NCBI GenBank assembly: GCA_037043235.1
Contig: JAWRVZ010000004.1
Span: forward strand, 4,803,501-4,867,500
DNA: 64,000 nt
DNA from: Rhodeus uyekii
Taxonomy: Eukaryota; Chordata; Actinopteri; Cypriniformes; Acheilognathidae
Reading direction: 5' to 3'
Shown here piece by piece: positions 46,861-60,229 of the stretch. The notes beneath the pieces are model-generated. The model was not told the DNA's origin. It did not search any database and was given only the letters and a program-made list of their open reading frames with translations. The translations under genes were made by a program, and so were the position numbers. The first letter of the stretch is position 1; each line of letters begins with the position of its first letter.

Positions 46861-47614
46861 CAATGTTGGGGGAAGTTACTTTGTAAAGTAATGCATTACA
46901 TTATTGTGTTACTTCCTTAAAAAGTAACTAATGGCATTGCTTAGTTACTTTTTAAGAAAAGTAATGTGTTACGTTACTTCTGTGTTGCTTTTTCTCTTGT
47001 CTGGGCCTGGCTTGTTTGTTTGATTGTTTTAAAAAAATAAAAAAGTTATATTTTTGGACGAATCTAAAGGCCCTTTCACACCAATATTCAAATACAAGGC
47101 TGAAGGAAATGTAAATTCACGCTGTACAATAGAGCTCAAACAAATCTTTCAGCTGCTGCCATTCTGGATCGCAGGAGACGAAATTTCAACACTTACTTCA
47201 ATAAAAATATAAAAAGTCATTTTTGCATATGGTTGAACTGAATCATCAATCATCAAATTTCAGCAGCAGCAGTTAGTCAATAAAGTGAGATTAAATGCAC
47301 ACAAATATTTGTTTTATTTCACATATTTAATTCATGGGGATTTGTATAGTAATTCTGATTTTGCATTTCAATGATTTTATTTATTTTGAGGAATAATAAA
47401 TCTGTTTCTGTGCCAGTGAGATTAATAAATGCTCTCATTTAGTCTAGAACTACAATAACCATCATGTTCACACACAACGACACCTGATTTCAATCAACGT
47501 ACACAATCTCGTCAATACACGAGAAAACAAAGTAACTTTTTTGAAAAACATTTTGTTGTAAAGTAATCTGATCACATAACTCAAGTTATTTGTAATGCGT
47601 TACCCACAACAATG
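46861..47614. mobile_element. Complete non-autonomous hAT-like transposon with 8-bp target duplication
   Basis: A 754-bp insert with imperfect inverted ends (left CAATGTTGGGGGAAGTTACT; right GTAATGCGTTACCCACAACA then ATG), flanked by identical GATATAGA octamers (46853-46860 and 47615-47622). The left part carries TTAAAAAGTAACTAATGGCA-like blocks. No transposase. A related partial copy lies at about 48130-48420. Confidence 0.85.
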
Positions 47615-47639
47615 GATATAGAATAGTAAGTGTTAGTAT

Positions 47640-48065
47640 TGATTGGTCAAGTGTTCCTGAAAAAGATGCATCTTCAACTGTCTCTTTAAAATGTCTGAAA
47701 ACTCAGTGGGTTGAGTTAGGCAGGTCATTCCACCAGCTTGGAACAGACAGGGTAAAGGCCCATAAAAACCACAAGGTGCCGTTCACTTGCTGAGCACAAA
47801 CTTCTGGAGGACACATAGGTCTGGACAAGCAAGTTTAGATATAGTGGATGCCGAGCCAGTGATGGTTCTGTTCAGTGCCTTGAATTTGATGTGAGTGTGA
47901 CATGCACTGTCTTCAGCTCATTAAACACCACTCTTGCTGCAGCATTCTGGATCAGTTGCAGAGGTTTGACATTGCATGCTGGAAGGCCTGGCAAGAGAGC
48001 ATTACAATTGTCCAGTCCGGATAGAACAAGAGCTTGGACAAGGAGTTGAGTAGCATGTCCAACAT
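47640..48065 (-). pseudogene. Rex/L2-like LINE reverse-transcriptase C-terminal fragment
   Basis: On the minus strand: CNALLPGLPACNVKPLQLIQ then NAAARVVFNELK, and, after frameshifts, SASERHLV-type and WWNDLP-like pieces running to KRDS-KMHLF. This is the order of the RT C-terminal region of L2/Rex-like elements. Broken and 5'-truncated. Confidence 0.7.
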
Positions 48066-48129
48066 TAATGGCCTGATCCTCCTGTTGTTATATAAGGCAA
48101 ATCTACAGGATCTGCAGGACCTGCAGGAT

Positions 48130-48420
48130 ATTTCACCAAAAGTGAAATGAATAAGCCTCAGGCTGAAGGAAGCAAAAATTTACATCTGTACAGTTGATAA
48201 AGTGAGATTAAATACATAAAGTATGCAGGTTTTGATTGTGTATTTCGCTGTTTTTATTCATTTTGAGGAATACCGAATCTGTTTTTGTGCAGGTGAAATG
48301 ATGCATGCTCACTTTTAGTCTGGAACGACAATGACGTCATGTTTACTCTGCGCACAAAACAACAACAAACAAAGCATTTGCTACTAAAATGACTAGTTGG
48401 CGATAAGACATTACAAACAT
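48130..48420. mobile_element. Partial copy of the 46861-47614 element family
   Basis: Shares the blocks GATAAAGTGAGATTAAATAC, ATTTTGAGGAATACCGAATC, TTAGTCTGGAACGACAATGA with 47275-47465 in the same order, with many differences. Confidence 0.6.
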
Positions 48421-48915
48421 GTATTTGTTTTAAAATCTGTTTGAGATCGCCACTCAGTTTGATGTTTTATCCTCTAATGCAGTGAAAGTATTATTTCTAA
48501 GTGTTGTTTAAACATTCAAATACTTATTGGTGCCATGGATAGAAGGACAATGATCTTATTTCAGTTTGGCAGAGCAGAGTTAGAGATGATTTCATGCATT
48601 GCTAAGATGGTTGAAGAAAAGCAGTGGCTGAGATGTGATTTCATGTATTGTTGTTCTGACGTATCGGGTTTGTTTATACTCCATGTAGAATATGATAATT
48701 TATGGGAGATAATGTCAAAGAGTGGGTGAATAAAGGAGAGATGTGTAAGAGGGAAACAGAATTAGAAAGGGACATGGAAAGAGTAAACCCTGACTTCAAC
48801 TCAAGGGGATCCCCCTGAAGTCCCCTCCTCTTTTCATTCAGCAGTCTTTCAGTCTCCACTTTCATCCCCGCGTAGGTACAGTATGTCTTGATGAAAAGAA
48901 TATAGGTCTCTCTAG

Positions 48916-48918
<3 letters not shown>
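48421..48918. other. Intergenic, nothing recognised
   Basis: Short open frame 48535-48729 without recognisable features. Confidence 0.35.

Positions 48919-48952
<34 letters not shown>
48919..48952. repeat. (TG)n microsatellite
   Basis: About 17 units. Confidence 0.95.
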
Positions 48953-48955
<3 letters not shown>

Positions 48956-49629
48956 GCTTATGAGAGTGTTTTACGGCATATAAGAGTCAACATGGCGTAT
49001 CAGAAAGATCACTGTTGTTGACTCTTATATGCCTACAAGGCTATTCAACAATTAGTAGCAATTTGTAACTTTGCAATTGGTTGCTATTACATGTTTTGGT
49101 GAATTAGTGCATGGCCAATTCGTTTGTACGGATTCGTACAATCATAAAATACAGTAGTTATGTTTTAGATTGGGTTGGATTATTTGTTTACTACATACAC
49201 AGCTCAACTGCTACTCGTTCAAGGTTACAGGCAGTTCAGGAGAGTGCATGAAATATATTCAGTACCCTACTGATTATAGGCGGATATCAGAGATAGAGAT
49301 ACAGTATATTGGATAATTAATGGTGCATGCTCAATTTCCCTATCTTTACATTTGTCACATTTACATAATTTAAAATCTAAAAAAAAGATAATTTATCAGC
49401 ACAGCTGAATGTATTTTTTTTAGATAAAAAATAATATCTATTTGTCTAACTGTAAATTATATTCTAATATCACTATTTTTTTAACAAAAAAGTAAAGGCA
49501 TATTTCTATTTCAAATAAATTATATTTTTAAAACTTAGTAACTTTAATAATATTACTATCTCAAACACAAAAATTAATAAACAAAATTACTTTATACGTA
49601 AAGTATTTGATTCCACACTTTTGAGTTTA
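48953..49629. other. Intergenic, nothing recognised
   Basis: Contains an inverted pair AAGAGTCAACA (48983) and TGTTGACTCTTATATGCC (49015). AT-rich to the right. Confidence 0.4.
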
Positions 49630-49654
49630 CTCTCTCTCTCTCTCTCTCTCTCTC
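49630..49654. repeat. (TC)n microsatellite
   Basis: About 12 units, followed by GCGCACAC-type sequence. Confidence 0.93.
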
Positions 49655-49909
49655 GTTCACGCGCACACGTTTCTACCATATTTATTTTCATCTGGTTTAA
49701 TCTATAGGTAAACACACAGGACCTGTTTCCAATCCTCTTAACACTCTTGGCAGCTACACGCAGGCTCCAGTGTATGCGTGTGTTAGTGCGCACGTTTGTG
49801 TAATCAGATCTCAATCTTCAGAAAGATCCGACATTAACAGGAGATGAGTGACTCATAGCGGTCAATGAGAACACAAGATCAGATGGATACCAAGTTGCAC
49901 ACACACATG

Positions 49910-50995
<1,086 letters not shown>

Positions 50996-51094
50996 ATTCT
51001 ACAACTATTTATGTGAAAGCCTTCCTTTGTGAGATTATCCAGCTTCTCGGCCTCTGACATTAACAGTTCTTGGCTTGAGACCAACAGGCGTTTT
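50996..51094 (-). other. Isolated exon-like block, 99 nt, unknown gene
   Basis: On the minus strand a good acceptor (TTCAATTTCAG at 51095-51105) and a consensus donor (AAT|GTAAGTTTGT at 50994-50995) bound exactly 99 nt. Only one of three frames is open. It reads KRLLVSSQELLMSEAEKLDN, then LTKEGFHINSCR, a charged, helix-like sequence. The length is a multiple of three and the phase is the same at both ends, so it could be included or skipped without a frameshift. I do not recognise the protein and see no partner exon nearby, so it may be an exon of a large minus-strand gene with long introns or chance. Confidence 0.3.
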
Positions 51095-52673
51095 CTGAAA
51101 TTGAACATGCAGTGATAGTTTACAAGAAAAGTGGTTTGGGACTAACAATCAAAACGTCAATCATGATGTTCCAATTAAATGTAGAGCACCTCCTATAAAA
51201 TACTCAAAGCCTCTAATGATTAAGTAGTGACTTACTTTTACAGAATACCAACTCTAATATCACTGCTATTTAAGCTATTCAAGCCAGCTAAATATACATC
51301 ACATCCACTTTCCATGAACTGCGGCTTTCAACACCTTCTCCATGACGGCTGCCCTAAGCCTCACGTCCCACATGAGAGCCAAAAAACAGAGGGTTGTGTG
51401 TTCCTTGAACTCCCTGAGAATCTGTACTGATGATAGGGAGATCTGTAGGAGGTTAGAGATCATGATCCTTTTCAGGTCACTAATTTAAGAGGTTAATTGA
51501 GTGTGTATTTCCAGGTTGGTGTCAGCGCTAGTTTTCTTGGCAATGATGTCTCTTCAGTTTAGGGTTACAACTGACAAGCCATGCTGAAAACGAAACGTTG
51601 TTTGACGAGTCTATGCCCTTATTTTACTCGAGTCGCAGCATGTTAAATGTTAAAATGCCTCTGCTCCTAGGCCATATCTAAACTTGATATAAGACTCTAG
51701 GGTATCCTTAATGATATACGAGTCATACGAGTGCTGTCCAAGACTCATTGGATTGTTTGTAAGGTCTGGACGTCACAGCCAGAATCAAGGCCAGGTTTAG
51801 ATACCAGAGGAGAAGGGAGATATCATCACTCTCTGGGTTTTCCCATTCAGAAGGGAAACCTCTCTTATGCAATTCAGAAGTAAGAAGTGTATTACTTTAT
51901 CTCACTGTTGGTTTTAACGTTTAATCATAATGTTTGTATTTATATTTTTGGATAACTAATTGTGTAATCATCTAAGTCATCTAACACTCACTTCAAGGTA
52001 ATCTTTAAAGATAATTCTTAATAATTTAAATACACAAACACACGCACACGCACACGCACACACGCGCGTACGCACACACACGCACGCTTGCTTGTTTGCT
52101 TGATTGTGTTCACCTGATCCTCATGTGTGGCTCCCCTTATATTCTGCTCTTTTTCCTCATGTCCTTTCTGGTTTGTTGTGTGTTCCTTGTGTTATGGTTC
52201 TGTTCACTTGCCGGTAGCTACACTTAATTGTAGCTCTTGTTCTTTTTGTGATTTTTTTACTAGTTCCAGTCTTTGGTTTTTCTCTTTTGAGCTTTTTCTT
52301 TCTTTCTCATTTCTAGTTGAGTTCCTTGAAAGTTTTTTTTTAAATCATCTGTTGTCAAGTTCTAGTTACTTATTTTCTAGTTCTGTTTAGTTTAGTTTTT
52401 TTTTCTTATTGTGTCTGTTCCTGCCCTGTGAATTAGTTCTGGCTGCTAATTCTCACTGCCTGGCAAAAAAAAAAGTCCATGTCTATGACCTACATCAAGT
52501 TACAGGTCTAATGTTCTCCTGCTTAATCTCTCCACTGGTGTAGGTGGACCCAGGACTGGTCTCAGTGGTCATCCTCCCTGCCTTTCATTGCTTCCTCTTC
52601 CCTACTGGTTGAACTGTGTTATGTCTTGCTCCCCTTGTTGTGCCCTTTCTGCTGTCTTGTCAAGAAAACCCCA
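51095..52673. other. Intergenic, with (CACG/CACA)n at about 52031-52086
   Basis: The tract of alternating CACA/CACG units is the only clear structure. The T-rich frame at 52127-52390 (Ser/Phe/Leu-rich) is low-complexity and not supported as a gene. Confidence 0.4.
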
Positions 52674-53660
52674 TAGACCCTTTTCACAATGATGTCAAAA
52701 AACTTCTGCCTTTCCTCAAAGCAGGGTATCTTCACTTCTGTTTAGCCATACGCGTGTTCAGGAGAATACCGGAACTGGCTAACTAACAACACGAAAGGTA
52801 AAGATTATAGTAATAATAATGTTTACGTATTTACAGGTTTCTGTATTTTAGTTAGTTTGATAATGTTAATGATTATTTCCAGTTTACAATTCTTTAACGT
52901 GTGTGAACTGGATGGTAAAGTAGGCTAGTTTGTAGCAACAGGAAAAATATGCATCATTCTACCCATTAAGCATGGTACAGTCTTCTTGTCGATGCTATTG
53001 TAGTGTTCCTTGTTGTTAAATAAAAAAAAAATAAAAAAAATTTGTGGCAGTAAATTACTTCTATAACCATAGGCCTTCATGGCCTTATGGTAATGCTCCA
53101 TATTGGAATGTTTATAATGTGTTTGATCTGCAGTTATGTTTGCAGTGTTTACACTGAACCCAAATATGTTCAGTCAACGACTGTATATTGTGTTCAATAA
53201 ACATCATACATTTGTAAATCTGTTGCCCTGAATATTTTAATGTAATGTTGAATTGCATTTCTTATTTCCATGTTTCCTGTTGTCAAAATTCTGCAAAAAA
53301 TGACAACGTCAAAGTTTGTTTGAAACCTTTGCCAATTTATTAATAAAACAACTCACATGTACAAAAGTATTCACAGCCTTTGCCATGATACTCTTACTGC
53401 TATATGCATTGTACAGTGTACATTTCACAACGGTATGGGCACGATTCTTGGACTTCTTTGGTACTGGTTTGTATCCTTTATCAAGTTTAGAATTGTGTTG
53501 TAAGTGAAAATGTGTCTGAAAGTCACTGTAGATCACAGACGCATGTCTGGCAGATGTAGAAAGGACTGTGTATCGCGTGCACTATGACGGCCGGTGGAAG
53601 TAACTATACCCTGCTTTGAGTTCAAACGGAAGTTGCGTGACGTCATGTGAAAAGGGTCTA
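52674..53660. mobile_element. DNA transposon, about 1 kb, with long terminal inverted repeats
   Basis: Left end TAGACCCTTTTCACAATGAT then GTCA; right end TGACGTCATG then TGAAAAGGGTCTA. The similarity continues inward to CTCAAAGCAGGGTATCTTCA on the left and ACTATACCCTGCTTTGAGTT on the right, giving roughly 75-bp TIRs. If the outer TA is the target site, the core ends are GACCC...GGGTC. No intact transposase. Superfamily not settled. Confidence 0.8.
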
Positions 53661-54189
53661 TTACGATGCATTGTGTCTGCTCTCTTGCAGGTTCCTGACA
53701 AATACAGCAAATTGTGAAAAACTAAGGCATTAAGCTGACTAAGCTCTTAGTTCATTTTTTGAAATTATGGTCTGCCAAATGCATATATGTAAACATGTTG
53801 AAAAAAGTTTATATCCAAGTAAAAGCCTATATTCGACTGGAATATTTGCTCAACATGTGAGAACCAATGAGATTCCTTCTTGTGTGTTAAAGAGCATGTT
53901 TGAGTTTCTGTAAGAAACCATTCTCGTATGTCAAGCAGGTTCAGTGGAACTTCTGTTTATGTTGAATGATCAATGTTTATATATATGAATAATCATATGT
54001 GACGAACTCTCTTCAGAAAATGTGGACCAAACCATTGATTTTATAAAGATATGTTTTTTGATCTCTTTATGAACTATTTGAAACATCAAAATGGTAGTTG
54101 CATAGCTGTCAACGAAGGCACAGAAAAGTGTCAGATTTCATCAGTTCTTCATTTCAAAAATATTAATTTACGTTACAAATAAAAAAAGT
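53661..54189. other. Intergenic, nothing clear
   Basis: A possible SINE tail scrap (TCTGCCAAATGCATATATGT at 53771). No gene. Confidence 0.35.
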
Positions 54190-54262
54190 CTTATGGGTTT
54201 GGAACGACATGCGGTTGAGAAGTTAATAATAGAATTTCAATTTTTTGGGTGAACTAACTCTT
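54190..54262. repeat. Interspersed repeat fragment (GGTTTGGAACGACATG type)
   Basis: TTATGGGTTTGGAACGACAT and TTTTTTGGGTGAACTAACTC parallel 34955-35036. Confidence 0.6.
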
Positions 54263-57157
54263 TCAGGTAATATTTAATAAAGGCAATAAGGGTTAAACTA
54301 AAATCACTGAGCAAGTTCAACTAAGAATCACTAATGACTTTGTCAATACACTTTTAATCAATACCAGTTTGGCTGTAGTTAGTAGGCACAGTGCATAAAA
54401 CCTGGGTCACTGGCACCGGCCCGGTTAACTCTGAATTATACATGTTAGGATAGGCCAGAGACAAGGTCATCCTTGAAAGTGGAACCCTGTAACACTAACC
54501 CACCAACACAAGCAGGGAAAATTAGCACACACACTTTACACATGCAATTGAACCACATTGGTTGAATAGATATAAAGAGACACCAGTTAGAAAGTTCTCG
54601 CATACACCCATTCATCAAATCATTTGTTTACATGATAAATCATTCACATTAGGAGATGATTACAATCCTATTAATCTTGGATTAATAGGATTAATAGGAC
54701 TCCTATTAATTTGTTTACTCATAGAAGAGAATTAAAATCTTTGGTTTTATATAATTTTTGGAGACTGATTTAAAGCAGACTGCCGATACCTAAGACAAGA
54801 TGAGACTGCTGCTCACATTATATACAAAACCTTCCAGTATAGTACAGTTTAACCAAAAAGGAAAAATATTTAATTTAAGTTTTCTTTAAATAATGCCCCA
54901 AATGTTGGTCTGTTTCACAGACCTGTCATATGAGATCAGAAGACTTATTTAGCTCATGGATTAGTTTTTTTAGTTATTATTATTTTTTTTTTTTTTTGCA
55001 GCTATAGTTTGTGGTCACCATTAACTTATCTTGTATGGGAAAAAAGCAACATGGCCAGTCAGCCTTACACCTCCTTTTCTGTCTGTTTAAAAAGGAAAAT
55101 AATACAGATTTTCAAAACATGAGAGAGAGAGTCATGACAGTTGGTTCATTTTTTAGTAAACCAATCTAAACCAGTTCTAGCTAGAAGAAAACTAATCTTA
55201 AGCCATTTTAAAAAAATAAGAGAGAACAACTATAGTTTATTCTCAGCCCGACTACGACAGTAGGCAGTAAATCCTTTTCAAAAATTTAATAAAAGCTTGA
55301 GTGAAAGTGCTGCAATTACCCTGATGCTAATTGTATTGAACTACCTACTCTTCAGAAAAGAACAATGAGCGTATCAAATCGTTCACATTTAAATCTACGC
55401 TACATTTATGCAAATTGGATGTATATTAAGACTCTCCAATTAACTTCATAATGACCGCATTGAGCTTATCTGCCGAATTAATCACAGGCCTGATGATTTG
55501 CCATCTCAGGAAGCCGAGAACATAATTCAACCTCTTTGTTCCTGTCAGTCCACCTGCAGAAATCCATGAATCAGTGTGCATCACATGACAATCTCAAAGC
55601 AGCCACATTAGCAGTTTCAGACATAGTATGTGGAGGAGGAGCGGACTTACATAACACCACTATACAAAAACGCATTCACACTGCCGCACATGTTCACAAT
55701 GTTCTGGGTGAGACACATACCAGACAGAAAGACAAAGCCAGATGTTCTGTGAGACACATCTGGATAATGGAAGGACATTGGGCATGAGTGCTTTCGTAGA
55801 TCTGTTAAGTAAGAATGTTGAATGAATAACATTTCAGCAAACTCATTCTCCTGGAGCTGAGAGGATGTTAATGTCTGGATCTCATTCAAAACAAGGTCCT
55901 TCTGGACACATTCCATCAACATCCATCCTACCAATACAGCTTATCTATAGAAGAAATGTCTGAACAGCTTTTGTTTATACACAGAGTAGTGTGTTTGAGA
56001 CAGTAGGAAGTGCGTGTGAGTGTGTTTAAGTAGTTAGGGGATGGTGGCTGTTAACTGTTATTAATTCCAGGAACAGCAGACAGCACAGGGTCTATTGATG
56101 CCTGTGACCCTCCTAAAAGGAAATAACTGTTCATCACACACGTTCCTCTGTAGCCTCACATTTTTTCTGAGAAATTCTTTTAAAGGCACAAAGTCTGCAA
56201 ATAAACTGACTCTATTATTTAATTGTCATTAAGATATGAAGAAGAACATACAAATACAAAAAATGATTATTTAAACTATTCAAATGTTATTCCCAGTAAA
56301 GATATTTTTCTTTACATTTTTACTTTTCAGTATTTGCCAGCCACTTCCAGCATTTTTGATCATTTTCATTTATCACTTTAATGGCCCCCAGAATATTTTG
56401 TTCTATGAATATTTTAGCTTGCAATATATAAAAAGAAAGACCAGATCCTCTGGTTTAAAAAATAAATAAATATTTTTATAATTCAACACTTAAATGTGGT
56501 AAAGTTTAACAAAAACAACAACACGTTAGACAAAATGCTGAGAAAAACTGTCAAAAACTTTATCTGAATCAGTTTCAGAATGATGATCAAAATATAGATA
56601 ATTTCTCTTATAAATCTTACACAGGCATTAGGCAATTTTGATTTGCATGCTGTGTAATGTTTGATGATCATGTTATTTTACATGTGCTTTCATTGGTTAT
56701 TTCTGTTTCTTTTTTCGCCTGTGTTTTGATCAGGCTATTCTGTACTCTTTCAGAAGATAAGTACAATGAGGGAATTGTTTGTGTCATAAATGCAGGAAAT
56801 TCCATCAATTGTGTGGAAAGAGTTAAAAATAGCTTAAACGTAATTCTGCACCCTTGCTTCATTTGGTATACGCAGGTCATGGGTATTCAATTATTTGTAA
56901 GTGTAGATATAAACAACATTAAAAAAAACGTTTTCACTTTCTTGATTTTCACACAGTCTTGAAAAGAAAGAAAAAGAAGAAAAAATCACACTTTGAAAAA
57001 CACTTTCATAAAAAGTGATCTATTTGCAGCAACGACAATATCTTATTGAGCAAAACTCAAACTGCTCAGGAACTGTCACAACCTCAGCTGAAGTAAAGGG
57101 CAAAACAGAATATACGTGCAACATATGTTTATTTTTCCACCAAGTTTAACGAACAAT
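54263..57157. other. Intergenic, nothing supported
   Basis: Contains a small palindrome made of CCTATTAAT/ATTAATAGG units at 54668-54716. The frames at 55536-55787, 55647-55934 and 56657-56962 have no recognisable features. No gene. Confidence 0.4.
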
Positions 57158-57705
57158 CTCAAGTCACCTTTATTTATATAGCGCTTTTACAATAGAGATT
57201 GTTTCAAAGCAGCTTTTCAGAGATAACAGGAAAACAATGCACAAAGTTTGGTTTGGCTGTACTACAGCTCCAGGAGAAGAGATGTGTCTAGATTTAAACT
57301 GACTGTGTGTCTGCTTCCCGAACAATGCTAAAAAGACTGTTCCAGAGTTTAGGTGCTAAATAGGAAAAGGATCCACCTTCCAGCAGTTGATTTTGATATT
57401 CTAGGTATTATCAACTGGAGAGAATTTTGGAATCGTAATAGACGTTAAGGACTTTAATGTGTTAAGAGATATTGGGGAGCTAAACCATTTAATGCTTTGT
57501 AAGGAATTAGCAAGATTTTAAAATGAATACAGTGTTTAGTAGGGAGCCAATAGTGTTGACAGAACCAGGCTAATACGCTCATAGTTCCTGGTTCTAATAA
57601 GAACATGAGATGCTGCATTTTGGACTAGCTGGAGTTTGTTAATCAAGCGTGCAGGGCAACCACCCAGTAGAGCATTACAATAATCTAGCCTTGAGCTCAA
57701 GAACT
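57158..57705 (-). pseudogene. L2-like LINE fragment: RT C-terminus plus 3' tail
   Basis: The minus strand reads RLDYCNALLGGCPARLINKL then QLVQNAASHVLIRTR at 57600-57700. Frameshifted remains of the downstream portion follow, and then the 3' tail (AATAAAGGTGACTTG in antisense at 57158) shared with 9275 and 11545. 5'-truncated and inactive. Confidence 0.8.
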
Positions 57706-58620
57706 AACTTTTCCGCATTTCCACAAAGCACTAGTTACAGGAACTATCAAAACCTGTGAAACAAAACAACCAGGCATGACATAACAGCAGCTAGGCAGGG
57801 TTAAACACAGGGCTTAAATACAAATCAAACCGAGGAACAAACAGCACACACCTGAACAGAACTAATGCAATCAGTAACCATAGAGACAGAAGGGCAAGGG
57901 ACAGGGGAACAATCAACTGATTACAGGCACACTACAAAATGGGATAATAATCAATAATCAAGTTATTAATTATGATTTAAGTTTCTGAATGACTTCTTCA
58001 AATTGACATACAATTCAATCTGTCGCCTATGTCACCAATTATTAGTTGTTAATGCATTTACTTCTCTATGTTCACGTACCAGAGAATGAAGAAGAATATT
58101 TTATGTACTTCTCACTGAGAGAAAGAACATGTTATCAGTGTGTTTTGAGGAAAGTTTCTTGTTTAGAGCCAGAGCTCGACCAACTTCAACCTTGAAGAAG
58201 TTGCATATCCTGTGTATCTGTGTGTGCAGTAGTATGTTCTGTTACAGATCAGTATGAGAGAGGTTATCAACTGCCATCGCAAGGAAATGGATTGACTTGC
58301 TTTTCTCGTCAGACTGACGCCTAGGAACGCAGTTCTGCGACCTGGAAGGTCACTTAGTGCCTAAACCAGAGGCATTGTTGTCAATCATGTGCTCGATGAA
58401 GATATGCTTGTGTCCATGGATGTTTATTTATTTCTTAACCAATCAGAATAATTTAACCTAAAGTAATGACATAGTTTTGACCTTAGGGTAAGGTATAATT
58501 GCTGTTACAATGTGATTGTAAGGGGGGCCTCCTTGTGAGACTTGAAGGAATCTTCTGCTGACGAAACTGCAGACTATCTTCAGTAAAAATGGTCTTCAAT
58601 TGACTGCATTTCTGACTCCT
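57706..58620. other. Intergenic, probably old repeat DNA
   Basis: 57740-57930 and 58240-58620 have a GC-balanced, element-like texture (for example CTTGTGAGACTTGAAGGAAT), and I considered a solo LTR but found neither matching ends nor a target duplication. No gene. Confidence 0.3.
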
Positions 58621-59452
58621 GGGTTATTCCAAAAAGCAGGTTATGTGACATACCCACACACCCAGGTATGTTTTAGGGTAAGTAAGTGGACAACACATCT
58701 TTTGGTTCCAAAAACAGAGGCAACTTTTGGGTAAACAAGTTACAACTTACTCTGGAGCAGCTTCTGTTTGAGGTCATATATAGTTTAGTTCAGAGGTATC
58801 AGCATGTGCATGCTATTGATGAGGATCCAGTTGGTGTGACGGATTGTGTGACAGATGTGTGTGTAGATAGATAGATAGAAATCATCATCTCACAAATTGT
58901 TCTGCATTCAGAGGTTTTTTTCAACAGGACGTTTTCTATACTATAATGTATTTCTATAATAGAAAATCATTTTATAATATATCTTACCTTTCAAGCAATG
59001 TGGAAGCAAAATTGCTAACCATAAAAAAATAACTTTTATAGCCATGTTAATTAGCTTAAGACTTTCTCTTTATTACATAATTAGCAGAAAATTTAAAAAA
59101 AATCTTATTCACAGTAATTAAAAGATTTTTAAACAAAAAGACTGAAAAATTATTACAACTCCACCAAATAGGAGGCAATATTCACCAAGTATGTAAATCA
59201 GCATTAAACCAAAGAAGACGACAAATGTAGTATGACGCACTTTTTCTTAGCTAATGTTTTCATGGTGACTCATGGATTCATTGCTCTGTTGAGAATGTCT
59301 TGTGTGTTAATTGTGAACATACTCTGGGTTTGACGAACTTACTCCTGGATGCATTTTTGGAACATATCTTGAGTAGGCAAAGTTTGGGTTAATCAACCAA
59401 GAGTTCAGGGAATGTTTGACGGTAAGATAACCTTGCTTTTTTGGAATACCCA
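58621..59452. mobile_element. Inverted-repeat DNA element (GGGTTATTCCAAAAAGCAGG ends)
   Basis: The left end GGGTTATTCCAAAAAGCAGG followed by TTATGTGACATACC matches, reversed, the right end GGTAAGATAACCTTGCTTTT then TTGGAATACCC, with a few differences over about 34 bp. The 832-bp interior is non-coding and includes a short (GATA)n run at 58864-58878. Confidence 0.7.
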
Positions 59453-60200
59453 CCTTGTCTTCATTCATCATATCTGGTTATTGGGTCTTAACTGTAAATT
59501 CCCCTACAAAGGTGAACACTAACCCAACACCAAATCTAACTGTGACAGGAACAGAACGTCCATGAGGAGAGCTAACAAAAAAACTAAAATAGTTAAACAA
59601 ATTGGAAACAAACAAAAATCTTAAATACACAGAACAAAGCAACAAAATGAACAACAGGTGTAACACATCAAATTAGGCATAGAAAACACCCAGGAGAGCA
59701 CGAATCATCAACATCCCATTGAAAATCACAGCAGCCACTCCTAAAGTAAATATCTCACTCAGTCAGTTTTGGGAACGTCCAGGCAGTAATTCTGGATGGT
59801 TAAAAAGAGCCATTAATTCCACATGACCATTATTTTCCACTTAAAATGCCAGTGAACGGAACTGACATTAAAATGTGAGTGACATGCCATTAGGACATTG
59901 TTGGGCTTTTAATTGCCTAATTAAGGTAAACATTTGTATTTTAAAAACTGACTATACTAGATTGACTGGTTCAACCTCAATGTGATAATGAGTTGTGGCT
60001 GTACTGAATCCCCAAACAGATGGACGAAGCTGTGGAGCACATGCCCTACAGGATCAAACTGTGATGAGACCCTACAAGCACGTTCTTTGGTGTTTTTATG
60101 AAGAGTGATGACGCAGGCTAATGCTAAGGTCATGAAACTAGGGCGTGAGCCAAGCGTATCTCACAAGAAAATCCAATAATTATGACGTTAGTGGTCCGCA
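59453..60200. other. Intergenic, nothing recognised
   Basis: Possible old repeat at 59480-59710, unclassified. No gene. Confidence 0.35.
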
Positions 60201-60229
60201 GAGAGAGAGAGAGAGAGAGTGTGTGTGTG
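60201..60229. repeat. (GA)n(GT)n compound microsatellite
   Basis: About nine GA units followed by five GT units. Confidence 0.93.

Noticed and set aside
55647..55934. 95-codon minus-strand frame ending near a GTAAGT
   Set aside because: No domain, no acceptor of quality and no related exon nearby; length is compatible with chance.
58131..58650. Solo LTR
   Set aside because: The texture is LTR-like but no TG...CA ends with a matching target duplication were found, and the right part belongs to the inverted-repeat element starting at 58621.
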